DNA of 64,000 nt. Origin: Prolixibacteraceae bacterium. GTDB lineage: Bacteria; Bacteroidota; Bacteroidia; Bacteroidales; Prolixibacteraceae. The notes under the pieces were generated by a model. That model was not told the origin of the DNA, made no database searches, and saw only the letters and a program-made list of their open reading frames with translations. The DNA lies in assembly GCA_028683385.1 (NCBI GenBank), contig JAQUIJ010000003.1, forward strand, positions 248,001-312,000, in the 5' to 3' direction. Shown one piece after another: positions 41,459 through 51,800 of this stretch. A program made the position numbers and the translations under genes. Each line of letters begins with the position of its first letter. Position 1 is the first letter of the stretch.

Positions 41459-41644
41459 TCTTTTATGAATTTCGCTGCAAAGTTGACTTTAATTACGCAT
41501 AACTTGAAAATATTACCAAATATAAAGTACTTTCTTTAATTATTATTGATAATCAGTGTTTTGTTTTCATGCTGTTTGGCTCTTGTGCCGGTTGCTGGTC
41601 GTTTGTTTTTGTCGTCTGTCGGTTCATTTTTCGAATCCGGCGAT

Positions 41645-42055
41645 TTATTTTAGAAATCTAACATCGCTAAAATGGACTTTGTCAGGTTTCAAATGGACAT
41701 TCACATCTTCCAAATGACCTTTTGCATCTTCCAGATGAGCATTTCCATGTTCCAAATGGGCATTTGCATCTTCCAGATGAGCATTTACATCTTCCCAATG
41801 GACATTTACATACTTCAAATGGGCATTTACTTCGTCCAAATAGCCTTTTACATGTTCCAAATGAGCATTACCATCTTCCAAATGGATATTTCCTTCTTCC
41901 AGATGAGTATTTACATGTTCTAAATGGACATTTACATGTTCCAAATGACCTTTAAAATTTTCCGGATGACCATTTGCATTTTCCAAATGACCTTTTACAT
42001 CTTCCTGATGAGCATTTACATGTTCCAAATGGATGTTAACATCGATAAAATGCAT
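41645..42055 (-). CDS. Heptad-repeat protein encoded by a 21-bp tandem array
   Basis: A 136-residue frame made almost wholly of seven-residue units such as HLEHVNA, HLEDGNA and HLEDANA, about 18 in a row. Leu and a small hydrophobic residue are spaced 3 and 4 apart throughout, as in the a and d positions of a coiled coil. The DNA units are exactly 21 bp without indels. Between units the Leu codon alternates TTG/CTG and the Ala codon GCC/GCT, silent in this frame, which favours this strand. There is no signal peptide or clear ribosome binding site. It could be a real small coiled-coil protein or a minisatellite that stays open by chance because 21 is divisible by three. Confidence 0.45.
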   Translation of the reverse strand: MHFIDVNIHLEHVNAHQEDVKGHLENANGHPENFKGHLEHVNVHLEHVNTHLEEGNIHLEDGNAHLEHVKGYLDEVNAHLKYVNVHWEDVNAHLEDANAHLEHGNAHLEDAKGHLEDVNVHLKPDKVHFSDVRFLK

Positions 42056-42070
42056 ACTTGCAGCATAAAA
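41672..42070. repeat. 21-bp tandem repeat (minisatellite), about 19 units
   Basis: Units of the type ATGAGCATTTACATCTTCCAA follow one another exactly in phase from 41672 to 42070. Units differ by several substitutions each, but none has an insertion or deletion. Edges decay gradually on both sides. Confidence 0.95.
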
Positions 42071-42214
42071 ATGGACTCTGTTGGCATGTTTTCGGTCTCG
42101 CTAACGAAATAATTGCACATCGACGGTTTCCTGATGTTCGTCGTCAATTTATTTTCGTGTATCGGCGCACCGTTTTTGAGGTTCGTAGCTTTCATTTTAG
42201 AAACATCAAGTCAT

Positions 42215-42252
42215 AAAAAAAGCCCTGAACCAAATGATTCAGAGCTTTTCAA
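42215..42252 (-). terminator. Terminator of the lpx operon
   Basis: AAAAGCCCTGAA (42218-42229) and TTCAGAGCTTTT (42238-42249) form a 12-bp stem with one mismatch. Read on the minus strand it is followed by TTTTTTT, just after the lpxA stop. Confidence 0.85.
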
Positions 42253-42274
42253 GAGTATATTTTATTCCGGAAAA

Positions 42275-43057
42275 TTAATCTGGTAAATAACCACGAATAA
42301 TTCCACGTTTCGAGTCTTTAATAAACAGCAAAACTTCGTCGCGTTCGGTCGAAGCAGGCATTTCGGCTTCAATAATTTCAACAGCCTGAGAGATGTTCAA
42401 TCCTTTTTGGTAAATGTAGCGGTAAATTTCCTGTACCTCGCGGATTTTTTCGTTGCTGAAATTACGACGGCGCAATCCGATGGAGTTGATACCTACATAC
42501 GAAAGCGGCTCGCGGCCAGCTTTAATGAATGGAGGAATGTCTTTACGAACCAGCGAACCACCTGAAACCATCACGTGCGAACCAACATGCACAAATTGAT
42601 GTACAGCGGTCATCCCGCCTAAAATGGCATAGTCGTCAATAACAACTTCGCCGGCAAGCTGTGTGTTGTTCACCAAAATAACGTCGTTACCAACCACACA
42701 ATCGTGTGCAACGTGTACATAGGCCATCAGCAGGCAATTGTTGCCAACTACAGTTTTACCTTTAGCTACAGTGCCACGGTTTATAGTCACAAATTCGCGA
42801 ATGGTAGTATTGTCGCCAATTTCAACAGTCGAATATTCACCTCTGAATTTTAAATCCTGAGGGGCAGCTCCAATGACTGCTCCAGGGAAAATCCGGCAGT
42901 TTTTGCCAATACGAACTCCGGGCATGATGGTAACACTTGATCCGATCCGGGTGCCTTCACCAATGATCACGTCTTTATCGATCGACACAAAAGGTTCAAT
43001 AACTACGTTTTCAGCAATATTTGCTTCGGGGTGCACGTAAGCTAATGGTTGTTTCAT
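42275..43057 (-). CDS. lpxA: Acyl-ACP--UDP-N-acetylglucosamine O-acyltransferase
   Basis: A 260-residue left-handed beta-helix acyltransferase that catalyses the first step of lipid A synthesis. Hexapeptide repeats fill residues ~8-190 (IGEGTRIGSSVTIMPGVRIG), the catalytic His is in YVHVAHDCVVG near residue 124, and GLRRRNFSNEKI begins the C-terminal helices. Length is normal. It is the last gene of lpxD-lpxC/fabZ-lpxA, 24 bases after the fused gene. Confidence 0.97.
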   Translation of the reverse strand: MKQPLAYVHPEANIAENVVIEPFVSIDKDVIIGEGTRIGSSVTIMPGVRIGKNCRIFPGAVIGAAPQDLKFRGEYSTVEIGDNTTIREFVTINRGTVAKGKTVVGNNCLLMAYVHVAHDCVVGNDVILVNNTQLAGEVVIDDYAILGGMTAVHQFVHVGSHVMVSGGSLVRKDIPPFIKAGREPLSYVGINSIGLRRRNFSNEKIREVQEIYRYIYQKGLNISQAVEIIEAEMPASTERDEVLLFIKDSKRGIIRGYLPD

Positions 43058-43081
43058 TTCTGTACTATTTTCTGTTTCTAA

Positions 43082-44470
43082 TTACTGTATTTTTATTATC
43101 TGAGCCATATAATCACCTTCGGCAACAATGGTATCGCCCACGTAGCATAATCCACGCATTTCTGCGATTCCACGACGGATTGGCGATGAAAGGATAACCT
43201 TGAAAACCAGAGTATCTCCGGGAACTACTTTTCTCCTGAATTTGACGTTGTCAATTTTCATGAAATAAGTGGAGTATTTTCCAGCAAGGTTTCGAAGTAC
43301 AAATATTCCTCCAGCCTGAGCCATCGCTTCAACAAGTAAAACTCCGGGCATAACAGGTTCTTCAGGGAAATGTCCCTGGAAAAATGGTTCGTTGGCAGTT
43401 ACATTTTTTACACCTACCAGGTAATTATCCTGAATGTCAATGACCTTATCAACCAAAAGAAAAGGATAACGGTGTGGAAGTAGTTCTTTTATTTTATTTA
43501 CATCCATCAGTACCGGAGTACTTGCATTGTAAACGGGAGCCTTTTCTCTTGAATCTTCCTTGCGAATGGCTTTCATAACTATTTTCGCAAATTCAGTATT
43601 TGCGCTATGGCCTGGCTTGGTTGCAATTATACGTCCTTTGATTCGCTTTCCGGCCAAGGTTAAATCGCCAATTACATCCAAAAGTTTATGGCGGGCGCAT
43701 TCATTATCGTACTGCAATTCAACGTTATTCAGTATTCCCTGCTCTTTTACTTCAACACGTTCGTGGTTAAACATGAGGGCAATGCGGTCAAGTTCTTCCT
43801 GCGAAATCGGACGATCCATAATTACAATGGCATTGTCCAGATCGCCACCCTTTACAAGGTTGTTTTGAAGCAAAAATTCGAGTTCGTGCAGAAATACAAA
43901 AGTACGGCAATTGGCTACTTCAGTCTTAAAATCGGAAAGCGAATTTAAAACTGCAAACTGGTTGTTCAGTACCGTTGAATTGAACGATATTAAGATATTG
44001 AGATTATATTCAGAATCGGGTACAGCAATGATCTCCGATCCGGTTTTTTCATTTTTGTAAACAATCCGTTCGGTAACAACAAAGTATTCACGTTCGGCAT
44101 CCTGTTCAACTATTCCGGTTTTTTCAATGGCCTGAACAAAAAAACGTGAACTTCCGTCTAAAATCGGAACTTCTTCGTTGTCAATTTCAATCAACACATT
44201 GTCCAGATCCATTCCGGTTAAAGCGGCCAGACTGTGTTCGAGTGTGCTAATCCGAGCATTTCCAATGCCAAGCACTGTACCTCTTGAGGTGTCAACTACG
44301 TATTCGGCACTTGCCGGTATGATTGGCTTATCTTCAAGATCGATACGCTGAAATTTAAATCCGTGGTTGATTGGAGCGGGTTTAAAGGTCATGTTAACCA
44401 AACAGTTGGTGTGCAGTCCCTTTCCGCTAATCGAAAATTCTTTCGCTAATGTTTTTTGTTTTATTATCAT
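43082..44470 (-). CDS. lpxC-fabZ: Bifunctional UDP-3-O-acyl-N-acetylglucosamine deacetylase / 3-hydroxyacyl-ACP dehydratase
   Basis: A 462-residue natural fusion. The LpxC part (~1-300) has SGKGLHTNCLVNMTFKP, the zinc-site ISTLEHSLAALTGMDLDNV and EVPILDGSS, and CARHKLLDVIGDL with TKPGHSANTEFAK. The FabZ part (~315-462) has LLPHRYPFLLVDKV and FFQGHFPEEPVMPGV with the catalytic His and Glu. LpxC deacetylates the lipid A precursor; FabZ dehydrates beta-hydroxyacyl-ACP. This fusion is usual in Bacteroidota. ATG 44470 is preferred over the TTG at 44482. Confidence 0.97.
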   Translation of the reverse strand: MIIKQKTLAKEFSISGKGLHTNCLVNMTFKPAPINHGFKFQRIDLEDKPIIPASAEYVVDTSRGTVLGIGNARISTLEHSLAALTGMDLDNVLIEIDNEEVPILDGSSRFFVQAIEKTGIVEQDAEREYFVVTERIVYKNEKTGSEIIAVPDSEYNLNILISFNSTVLNNQFAVLNSLSDFKTEVANCRTFVFLHELEFLLQNNLVKGGDLDNAIVIMDRPISQEELDRIALMFNHERVEVKEQGILNNVELQYDNECARHKLLDVIGDLTLAGKRIKGRIIATKPGHSANTEFAKIVMKAIRKEDSREKAPVYNASTPVLMDVNKIKELLPHRYPFLLVDKVIDIQDNYLVGVKNVTANEPFFQGHFPEEPVMPGVLLVEAMAQAGGIFVLRNLAGKYSTYFMKIDNVKFRRKVVPGDTLVFKVILSSPIRRGIAEMRGLCYVGDTIVAEGDYMAQIIKIQ

Positions 44471-44482
44471 TCCTGATTTCAA

Positions 44483-45526
44483 TTATTCTTCAAGCTTGGT
44501 TTTAATTTGTGCAACTTGTCTTCCAAGGTCGATAAGTTGTTCCCTAAGTTGGGGCAAATTCCGGAAAATGGCAAAAACTTTTGCAGCCTGAGCAATATCC
44601 ATAGCGGGTGCTCCTAAAACTGTCCGGTTTGATTTGATACTGTTGGCCACCCCCGACATGGCTCCCAAACTGACATGATCGCCTATTGTTATGTGACCTG
44701 CAACTCCTACCTGTCCACCGAACTGGCAATTTTTACCAACCTTTGTTGATCCGGCAATACCCGTTTGCGAAGCCATTACTGTGTTTTCTCCAACTTCAAC
44801 ATTATGGGCAATTTGTACCAGGTTGTCTATCTTTGTTCCTTTTCGGATGATTGTCGATCCCATTGTTGCACAATCAATCGTAGTATTGGCGCCAATCTCC
44901 ACGTAATCTTCCAGAATAACGTTTCCAACCTGTGGAATTTTCTGGTAAGTTCCATCTTCGAGAGGAGCAAAGCCAAAACCATCAGCTCCGATTACTGCAC
45001 CGGCATGAATGATACATGCTTCACCTATTTTGCAGTCATCATAAATTTTTACTCCTGCATATAAAATACTGTCGTCGCCAATAATGCTGTTGTCGCCAAT
45101 ATATACCTGGGGGTAAATTTTTACGTGATTTCCGATACGCACATTCTTGCCAATGTAAGCAAATGCACCAACATAAACGTCGTTACCCACTTTTGCCGAA
45201 GCATCAATGAATGAAGGGTTTTCGATGCCGGTTTTGTTGCCTTTGGCCTGCTGATACAATTCGAGAAGCGAAGCGAAAGCTTTGTAAGCGTCTGGAACCC
45301 GGATTAGGGTAGGTTTAACTTCAGCCTCAGGTTCAAAATCCTGATTTACAATTACGATTGTAGCCTCTGTTTCGTATAGGTATTTATTGTATTTCGGATT
45401 GGATAAAAATGCTAATGTTCCGGGTCTTCCTTCTTCAATTTTTGCTACATCTGTAACTGTAGCATTGGTGTCTCCTTCTATTGTACCTCCCAGAAAATCA
45501 GCTATGCTTTGAGCTTTGAATTCCAT
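44483..45526 (-). CDS. lpxD: UDP-3-O-(3-hydroxyacyl)glucosamine N-acyltransferase
   Basis: A 347-residue lipid A enzyme. An N-terminal uridine-binding domain (~1-95, [19 protein letters not shown]) is followed by a hexapeptide-repeat beta-helix (~100-300) with the catalytic His in [15 protein letters not shown], and a C-terminal helix ([19 protein letters not shown]). ATG 45526 gives the typical N-terminus. It begins the lpx gene group, 36 bases after the HD-domain gene, and is followed at once by lpxC-fabZ. Confidence 0.96.
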   Translation of the reverse strand: MEFKAQSIADFLGGTIEGDTNATVTDVAKIEEGRPGTLAFLSNPKYNKYLYETEATIVIVNQDFEPEAEVKPTLIRVPDAYKAFASLLELYQQAKGNKTGIENPSFIDASAKVGNDVYVGAFAYIGKNVRIGNHVKIYPQVYIGDNSIIGDDSILYAGVKIYDDCKIGEACIIHAGAVIGADGFGFAPLEDGTYQKIPQVGNVILEDYVEIGANTTIDCATMGSTIIRKGTKIDNLVQIAHNVEVGENTVMASQTGIAGSTKVGKNCQFGGQVGVAGHITIGDHVSLGAMSGVANSIKSNRTVLGAPAMDIAQAAKVFAIFRNLPQLREQLIDLGRQVAQIKTKLEE

Positions 45527-45562
45527 ATTCGTTTTCGATTTGCCGTGCAAAAATAGTTTAAA

Positions 45563-46816
45563 TTACTTAATGTCCAATTCTTTCGGATAACAGATGAAAT
45601 ATTTCCTCACCGTTTCAGAAAAAGCAGAGAGGTTTATATCCGAAGCATCTGCAATATCGCTTATCTTGTTATTTTTGAATAAAACATTAATTTTTTCGCT
45701 GGAAGACTGATTGTACGCGCTGTTTGAGATGGTATCGGCAATAAGAAAATAGTGAACGAACTCATCGCAGACATTAAAATGTGCGCATATTTTTTCTTTA
45801 AGCAAAGATATTTTCTGCTCAGGAATAGGTTTTTTACTGATCTTTATTTTGTACAAACGCCTGTTGATGATGCAGTGAGAAAGATAGGATAATATGGCAT
45901 CCGGATGGTTTTGCCATTCTTTAATGGAGGCAATAATATCGTTGTCGTCCAGGTTGGCAAACAGATCTAATGCCGGACGACCGTCAATCAGCCGATTAAA
46001 AGTAAAGTCGTCGAGCGTTATTTTGTAGGTCAGAAATGCTTTAAATACCGGAGTTGCAAATAGGTCAATTTCTTGCAAGGCCAGTTCACGTGCACGTGCA
46101 AGTACATTAATTAAAAGGTATTCGGCCGAAAGAACAGTTTTGTGCAAATAAACCTGCCAGTACATCAGTCGTCGGGCAATCAGGAAATTCTCAACCGAAT
46201 AAATTCCTTTATACTCAATTACCAGTTCATCATTTTTTACGTTTAGCATTTTAATGATGCGCTCCGAGCTGATTACTCCTTCAGATACGCCTGAAAAAAA
46301 ACTGTCGCGGCTCAAATAATCGAGCCGATCCATGTCCAATTGGCTGGATACCAGTTGGTGAAGGAAATGCCGGGGGTAATTGTCAGTAAAAATTTGGATC
46401 GCCAAATCCAATTTCCCATCGAATTGCCGGTTCAGTTCCTCCATTAGCAGTAACGAAATGCGTTCGTGTGGCACGCCTTGCACAATTGTACTTTCAAGAA
46501 CATGCGAAAATGGCCCATGGCCAATGTCGTGCAAAAGAATGGCAACGGTTACTGCATCAGCTTCTTCTTCGCTAATTTCCTGCCCTTTTAATTTCAGGAT
46601 TCCAATTGCCGACCGCATCAGATGAACAGCTCCAAGAGCATGTTCGAACCGGGTGTGATTGGCGCCCGGGTAAACCATACATGATAATCCTAATTGCTTA
46701 ATTCGGCGTAGCCTTTGAAAATAGGGGTGTTCAATTAAATCGAAGACGAGTTCGGAGCGGATGTTGATAAAGCCAAAAACCGGATCATTGATTATTTTCT
46801 TCTTATTTGTTTTCAA
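45563..46816 (-). CDS. HD-domain phosphohydrolase (SAMHD1/dGTPase-like)
   Basis: A 417-residue HD-superfamily protein. Metal-site motifs are HTRFEHALGAVHLM near residue 55, LLHDIGHGPFSHVLE near residue 93, and QLDMDRLDYLSRD near residue 159. The family includes nucleotide triphosphohydrolases; this branch in Bacteroidota is conserved next to lpxD but its substrate is unknown to me. The start seems to be TTG 46816, as no ATG is in frame nearby; a TATGTTTG word (-7-like) lies 26 bases upstream on the minus strand. Confidence 0.87.
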   Translation of the reverse strand: MKTNKKKIINDPVFGFINIRSELVFDLIEHPYFQRLRRIKQLGLSCMVYPGANHTRFEHALGAVHLMRSAIGILKLKGQEISEEEADAVTVAILLHDIGHGPFSHVLESTIVQGVPHERISLLLMEELNRQFDGKLDLAIQIFTDNYPRHFLHQLVSSQLDMDRLDYLSRDSFFSGVSEGVISSERIIKMLNVKNDELVIEYKGIYSVENFLIARRLMYWQVYLHKTVLSAEYLLINVLARARELALQEIDLFATPVFKAFLTYKITLDDFTFNRLIDGRPALDLFANLDDNDIIASIKEWQNHPDAILSYLSHCIINRRLYKIKISKKPIPEQKISLLKEKICAHFNVCDEFVHYFLIADTISNSAYNQSSSEKINVLFKNNKISDIADASDINLSAFSETVRKYFICYPKELDIK

Positions 46817-46940
46817 TGTATTGCATGTGTATTTTCATATACAAACATACTAAAAATTGAAAGTTCATGTATAAATGTGTTCGTAAAGAGGGCAATAGTC
46901 TTTATTTTTTGCTGATAATCAGAAACCTTAATGAATTGAT

Positions 46941-46971
46941 TTTGACAATTTAATTAAAATTACTATTTTTG
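46941..46971 (+). promoter_or_regulatory. Bacteroidetes-type promoter of rimP-nusA-infB
   Basis: TTTG (46941-46944), an exact 19-base spacer, and TATTTTTG (46964-46971) match the Bacteroidetes -33/-7 consensus TTTG-N19-TAnnTTTG. It is 63 bases upstream of the rimP start. Confidence 0.85.
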
Positions 46972-46998
46972 TCGCGACAATTTGGGGAAACCAGAGCG

Positions 46999-47019
46999 TA
47001 GGGGATCGAAAGTCCCCTA
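46999..47019 (+). ncRNA. Leader hairpin before rimP
   Basis: TAGGGGA (46999-47005) and TCCCCTA (47013-47019) form a 7-bp stem with a TCGAAAG loop, 15 bases before the rimP ATG and inside the expected 5' leader. It lacks a T-run, so it is more likely a regulatory or stabilising leader structure than a terminator. Confidence 0.55.
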
Positions 47020-47034
47020 TTTTATTACAAAAAT

Positions 47035-47496
47035 ATGATCGACAAAGTTAAAATAGCAGAACTTGTAAATGAAAAGCTTACTGACGACCAGTTCCTGGTT
47101 GATGTAACCGTTTCTCCAAGCAACGTAATTGATATCATGGTTGATAGCGACACAGGCATTTCAATCAATCAAATTGTCGAAATTAGCCGTTTTGTTGAAA
47201 GCAATCTGGACCGCGAAGTGGAAGATTTCGAATTATCAGTGTTTTCTGCCGGATTAAGTGAACCCTTAAGATTGCTAAGGCAGTATAAGAAAAATATAGA
47301 TACAGAAGTTGATGTATTGCTGACCAGTGGATTAAAATTGACTGGGATACTATTAAAAGCCGACGATCATGGAATTGATCTGGAGGTGACAACCAAAGAA
47401 AAATCAGAAGGATCAAAAAAGAAAGAACTTGTAACACGAGTTCATACACTTGGATATCCGGAGATAAAAGAAACAAAAAAAGTATTAAAATTCTAA
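47035..47496 (+). CDS. rimP: Ribosome maturation factor RimP
   Basis: A 153-residue protein needed for maturation of the 30S subunit. N-terminal domain ~1-75 (VDSDTGISINQIVEISRFVE) with FELSVFSAGLSEPLRLLRQY, then an SH3-like C-terminal domain. The GLSEPL block corresponds to the common SPGLDRPL motif of RimP with changes usual in Bacteroidota. First gene of rimP-nusA-infB. Confidence 0.94.
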   Translation: MIDKVKIAELVNEKLTDDQFLVDVTVSPSNVIDIMVDSDTGISINQIVEISRFVESNLDREVEDFELSVFSAGLSEPLRLLRQYKKNIDTEVDVLLTSGLKLTGILLKADDHGIDLEVTTKEKSEGSKKKELVTRVHTLGYPEIKETKKVLKF

Positions 47497-47508
47497 AACC
47501 GGGACGAG

Positions 47509-48744
47509 ATGGAGACTCTTAATCTTATCGACACCTTTGCCGAATTTAAAGAACTTAAAAACATCGACCGCGCCACAATGATGAGCGTATTGGAAGATGT
47601 ATTTAAAAATGTTCTTCAAAAGACCTATGGCACAGATGAAAACTTCGATGTGATTATTAACATCGATAAAGGTGACTTTGAGATTTGGCGCAACAGAGAA
47701 GTGGTAGCTGACGAGGATTTTGAAGATCCTAACAGGCAAATCACTTTGAAAGAAGCCAAAAAAATTGACGCTGATTACGACATTGGAGAAGAAGTAACCG
47801 ACGAGGTTAAGCTTGCACATTTTGGTCGCAGGGCCATTCTGAACTTGCGTCAAAACCTTGCCAGTCGCATTATGGAGCTTGAAAAAGACCATATTTACAA
47901 CAAATACAAGAACAAAATCGGGGACATCGTTGCCGGTGAAGTTTATCAGGTTTGGAAAAAGGAAATACTGATTTTGGATGACGAAGGCAATGAACTGATT
48001 CTTCCAAGAACAGAACAGATTCCTTCTGATTATTTCAGAAAAGGAGATAACCTGCGTGCAGTTGTTTTCAAAGTTGAATTGCGGAACAATAATCCGTTGA
48101 TTATACTTTCACGTACTTCTCCGGTTTTCCTCGAACGCCTTTTCGAATTGGAAGTTCCTGAAATTTTTGATGGTTTAATTACCATTAAAAAGATTGTAAG
48201 AGTTCCGGGCGAACGCGCTAAAGTTGCCGTTGAGTCATATGACGAACGCATTGACCCGGTTGGAGCCTGCGTTGGAATGAAAGGATCGCGTATTCATGGC
48301 ATCGTCCGTGAATTGCGTAACGAAAATATTGATGTAATAAATTTCTCGGCTAACAATCAGTTGTTTATTCAACGTGCATTGAATCCAGCCAAAGTATCAT
48401 CCATTAAGTTGCACGAAGACACCAAAAGAGCCGATGTTTACCTGAAACCCGATGAGGTTTCGATGGCTATCGGAAAAGGTGGGTTGAATATCAGGTTGGC
48501 CAGCCAGCTTACAGGCTACGAAATTGATGTTTACCGCGAAGTGGCTCAGGACGATGAAGACGTGAATCTGGATGAATTTTCCGATGAAATTGAAAGCTGG
48601 GTAATTGATCAACTGAAATCAATTGGTTGCGATACGGCTAAAAACGTATTAAGTCTTACCCGGTCAGAACTGATCAAAAGAACCGACCTCGAAGAGGAAA
48701 CGATCGACGAAGTTCTTCGAATACTTAAAAATGAATTTGAATAG
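47509..48744 (+). CDS. nusA: Transcription termination/antitermination factor NusA
   Basis: A 411-residue RNA polymerase-binding factor. N-terminal domain ~1-130, S1 domain ~135-200 (IGDIVAGEVYQVWKKE), KH1 ~215-285 (RVPGERAKVAVES, DPVGACVGMKGSRI), KH2 ~290-350 (AIGKGGLNIRLASQLTG) and one C-terminal helix-hairpin-helix unit (~365-411). It starts 12 bases after rimP. The length is as usual for this phylum. Confidence 0.97.
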   Translation: METLNLIDTFAEFKELKNIDRATMMSVLEDVFKNVLQKTYGTDENFDVIINIDKGDFEIWRNREVVADEDFEDPNRQITLKEAKKIDADYDIGEEVTDEVKLAHFGRRAILNLRQNLASRIMELEKDHIYNKYKNKIGDIVAGEVYQVWKKEILILDDEGNELILPRTEQIPSDYFRKGDNLRAVVFKVELRNNNPLIILSRTSPVFLERLFELEVPEIFDGLITIKKIVRVPGERAKVAVESYDERIDPVGACVGMKGSRIHGIVRELRNENIDVINFSANNQLFIQRALNPAKVSSIKLHEDTKRADVYLKPDEVSMAIGKGGLNIRLASQLTGYEIDVYREVAQDDEDVNLDEFSDEIESWVIDQLKSIGCDTAKNVLSLTRSELIKRTDLEEETIDEVLRILKNEFE

Positions 48745-48862
48745 GCGAAAGTTTATTCAAATTTTTGCTTGAAAATTAGGGCATTTTAGATTTTGAATGT
48801 AAAATTGCATCATCGTTAATTCCTTAGAAACTATTTTGAGGTTTATTTAACTGAGTGGGTTT

Positions 48863-51800
48863 ATGGTTATAGGTAGTAGTATAAAACGACTAAGTAAGGT
48901 AGCGCGTGACTTTAATGTTGGTATTTCAACCATCGTTGAGTTTCTGCACAAGAAGGGATTTGATATTGATACAAATCCAAACAACAAGATTACAGATGAT
49001 GCATTCCATCTTCTTGAAAAAGAATATAAGGGTGACATCAGTCTTAAAAAAGAGTCAGAGAAAATCAATCTGAAAAGTCATCGTGGCGCTCATGAATCAA
49101 TCTCATTAGACGATGTGAAAGATTCGGGTAATAAGCATGTTGTTGATGATTATGAAGATGACGAAGTAATCATTAAAGATCATAACCCGAAAAAGGTTGA
49201 GGCTGTTCCGCATGTTGAGCCCAAACAAATTAGGCCTGAGCATAAGGAAGAACTAATCACTACCAACCGTCAGGAAATTGAATCACCAAAAGTTGTTGGC
49301 AAGATTGATCTTGAAAACCTTAGTGGGGCAAAGAAAAAAGAAGAACCCGTAGCTCCTGTTGTTCCACCTGCTCCACCTGTTGAAAAACCTAAACCCATAC
49401 ATCATAAACCGGTAGTTGAAGCTCAACCTGTTCAGGAAATACCAGTCGTTGTTCCTGAAGTTAAGGCTCATAAACCGCCGAAAGAGCACAAGCCAGAACC
49501 AGTTATTATACCTGAAGTTAAGGAAGAACCTGTTCGCGTAGAATCAGAAGATGACCGCTTTAGTTCGGATCATGTAACAACCAATGTTCCAACGGTTGAA
49601 GATGTTAAAGTGGTTGGTCGGATCGATCTGGATTTGTTGAATCAAAAAACCAGGCCGGCAAAGAAGAGCAAGAAACAGAAAGAAGATGAACGCAAAGATC
49701 GCGAGCGAGTTCGCCGCGATGTTCAAAAACCATCTGAAAGCGAAGCTGTTCAGCAGGGAACTCCTGCCACCGAACGTCCTGAACGTGTAGGGCCAACTGT
49801 CATAAAAGCCAGAGCCGAACGTTTATCGGGTCCAACAGTAGTGGGCAAGATTGAGCTCCCTTCAGATAAAAGACCTGCAGGACCATCTAATGATGCTGCG
49901 GCTCAAGCCAATCGCAAGAAGAAAAGAAAACGTATTTCAAAGGATATTCCGGGAAATCAGCAACAAAGAGTGAATGTTGCCGATAAACCAGTTGTTGCTG
50001 GCGAACGGAAAAAATTGGTGGTTACCAAAAATATTGGAGGAGCGCCAAGACCTGCCGGAGATAAACCCGGATTGAAGAAACGCACACTTCTTAAAAAGGA
50101 GGTTAGCGAAGAAGATGTACAAAAGCAAATTAAAGATACACTGGCTCGCCTGACAACTAAAGGTACAAAATCTAAAGGATCGAAATACCGGAAAGATAAG
50201 CGTCAGATGGTTAGCGATAAAATGGCAGCTCAGGCCGAGCGCGACACTGAAAATCTGAATGTTCTGAAAGTTACCGAATTCGTTTCAGTTAACGAGTTGG
50301 CTACCATGATGGACACATCGGTTACCAGTGTAATCTCAACTTGTATGAGTCTTGGGTTATTCGTGTCAATCAATCAGCGTTTGGATGCTGAAACGATGGC
50401 TGTTGTGGCAGATGAATTTGGCTTTAAAGTAGAATTTGTAAGTGCCGAAATTCAGGTTGCGATTGAAGAAGAACCTGATACTGAAGAACAGTTATTGCCA
50501 AGAGCGCCAATTGTTACCGTAATGGGACACGTTGACCACGGTAAAACTTCGTTGCTTGACCACATCCGAAGTACCAATGTAATCGCTGGTGAAGCTGGAG
50601 GTATTACTCAGCATATTGGTGCATATAATGTTAAGCTGAAGGACGGACGTAAAATCACCTTCCTCGATACACCAGGTCACGAAGCCTTTACTGCGATGCG
50701 TGCTCGTGGTGCTCAGGTAACCGATATTGCAATTATTATTGTGGCTGCCGATGATAATATCATGCCACAGACCGTTGAAGCAATCAACCATGCGCAGGCT
50801 GCAAATGTTCCAATCATCTTTGCAATTAACAAAATCGACAAGCCAGGAGCAAATCCTGAAAAGATAAAAGAAAAATTAGCAGGGATGAATTTCCTTGTTG
50901 AAGATTGGGGCGGAAAATACCAGAGTCAGGATATATCTGCTAAAAGCGGATTGAATGTTGATTTGTTGCTTGAAAAAGTATTGCTCGAAGCCGAAATGCT
51001 CGAATTGAAGGGTAATCCTGATAAACGTGCTACCGGAACTGTAATTGAGTCAACCCTCGATAAAGGTCGTGGATATGTAGCTACAGTGCTTGTGCTAAAC
51101 GGATCATTAAAAGTGGGTGATGTGCTATTAGCTGGTCAATACTATGGTCACGTAAAAGCCATGTTCAACGAACGAAACCAAAAAGTTACTGTTGCACTTC
51201 CTGGTGAACCGGTAATTATTCTTGGACTCGACGGCGCTCCACAGGCAGGTGATAAATTCAATGTAATGGAAAATGAGCGTGATGCACGTAACATTGCCAA
51301 CAAACGCGAACAGCTTGCCCGCGAGCAGGGATTGCGTACACAGAAACATATTACTCTGGATGAAATTGGCCGTCGTATTGCAATTGGTAACTTCCAGGAA
51401 CTGAACCTGATTGTGAAGGGTGATGTGGATGGATCTATCGAAGCACTTTCTGATTCATTGATTAAACTGTCGACTGAAGAAATTCAGGTTAATGTGATCC
51501 ATAAAGCAGTTGGTGCAATTTCCGAATCGGATATTATGCTTGCAACCGCTTCGAATGCAATCATTGTCGGATTCCAGGTGCGTCCTTCAGTAAGTGCACG
51601 TAAAATTGCCGAAAAAGAACAAATCGATATTCGTTTGTATTCAATTATTTATGATGCAATCAACGAAATAAAAGCAGCAATGGAAGGTATGCTTTCTCCT
51701 GAAATCAGGGAAGAAATTACCGGAACGGCTGAAGTTATGGAAGCATTCGATATCACCAAGGTTGGTACTATTGCCGGATGTATTGTTCGCGACGGGAAAA

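Noticed and set aside
41672-42070. CRISPR array
   Set aside because: Units are contiguous 21-bp repeats with no unique spacers and no cas genes nearby.
41672-42112. Plus-strand reading frames in the 21-bp array (MFQMSIYIFQM-type and HLPDEHLHLPNG-type)
   Set aside because: They are open because the unit length is divisible by three; they are shorter than the minus-strand frame and silent codon changes favour the minus strand. Not fully excluded.
43082-44470. lpxC-fabZ fusion as a novelty
   Set aside because: This fusion is standard in Bacteroidota.
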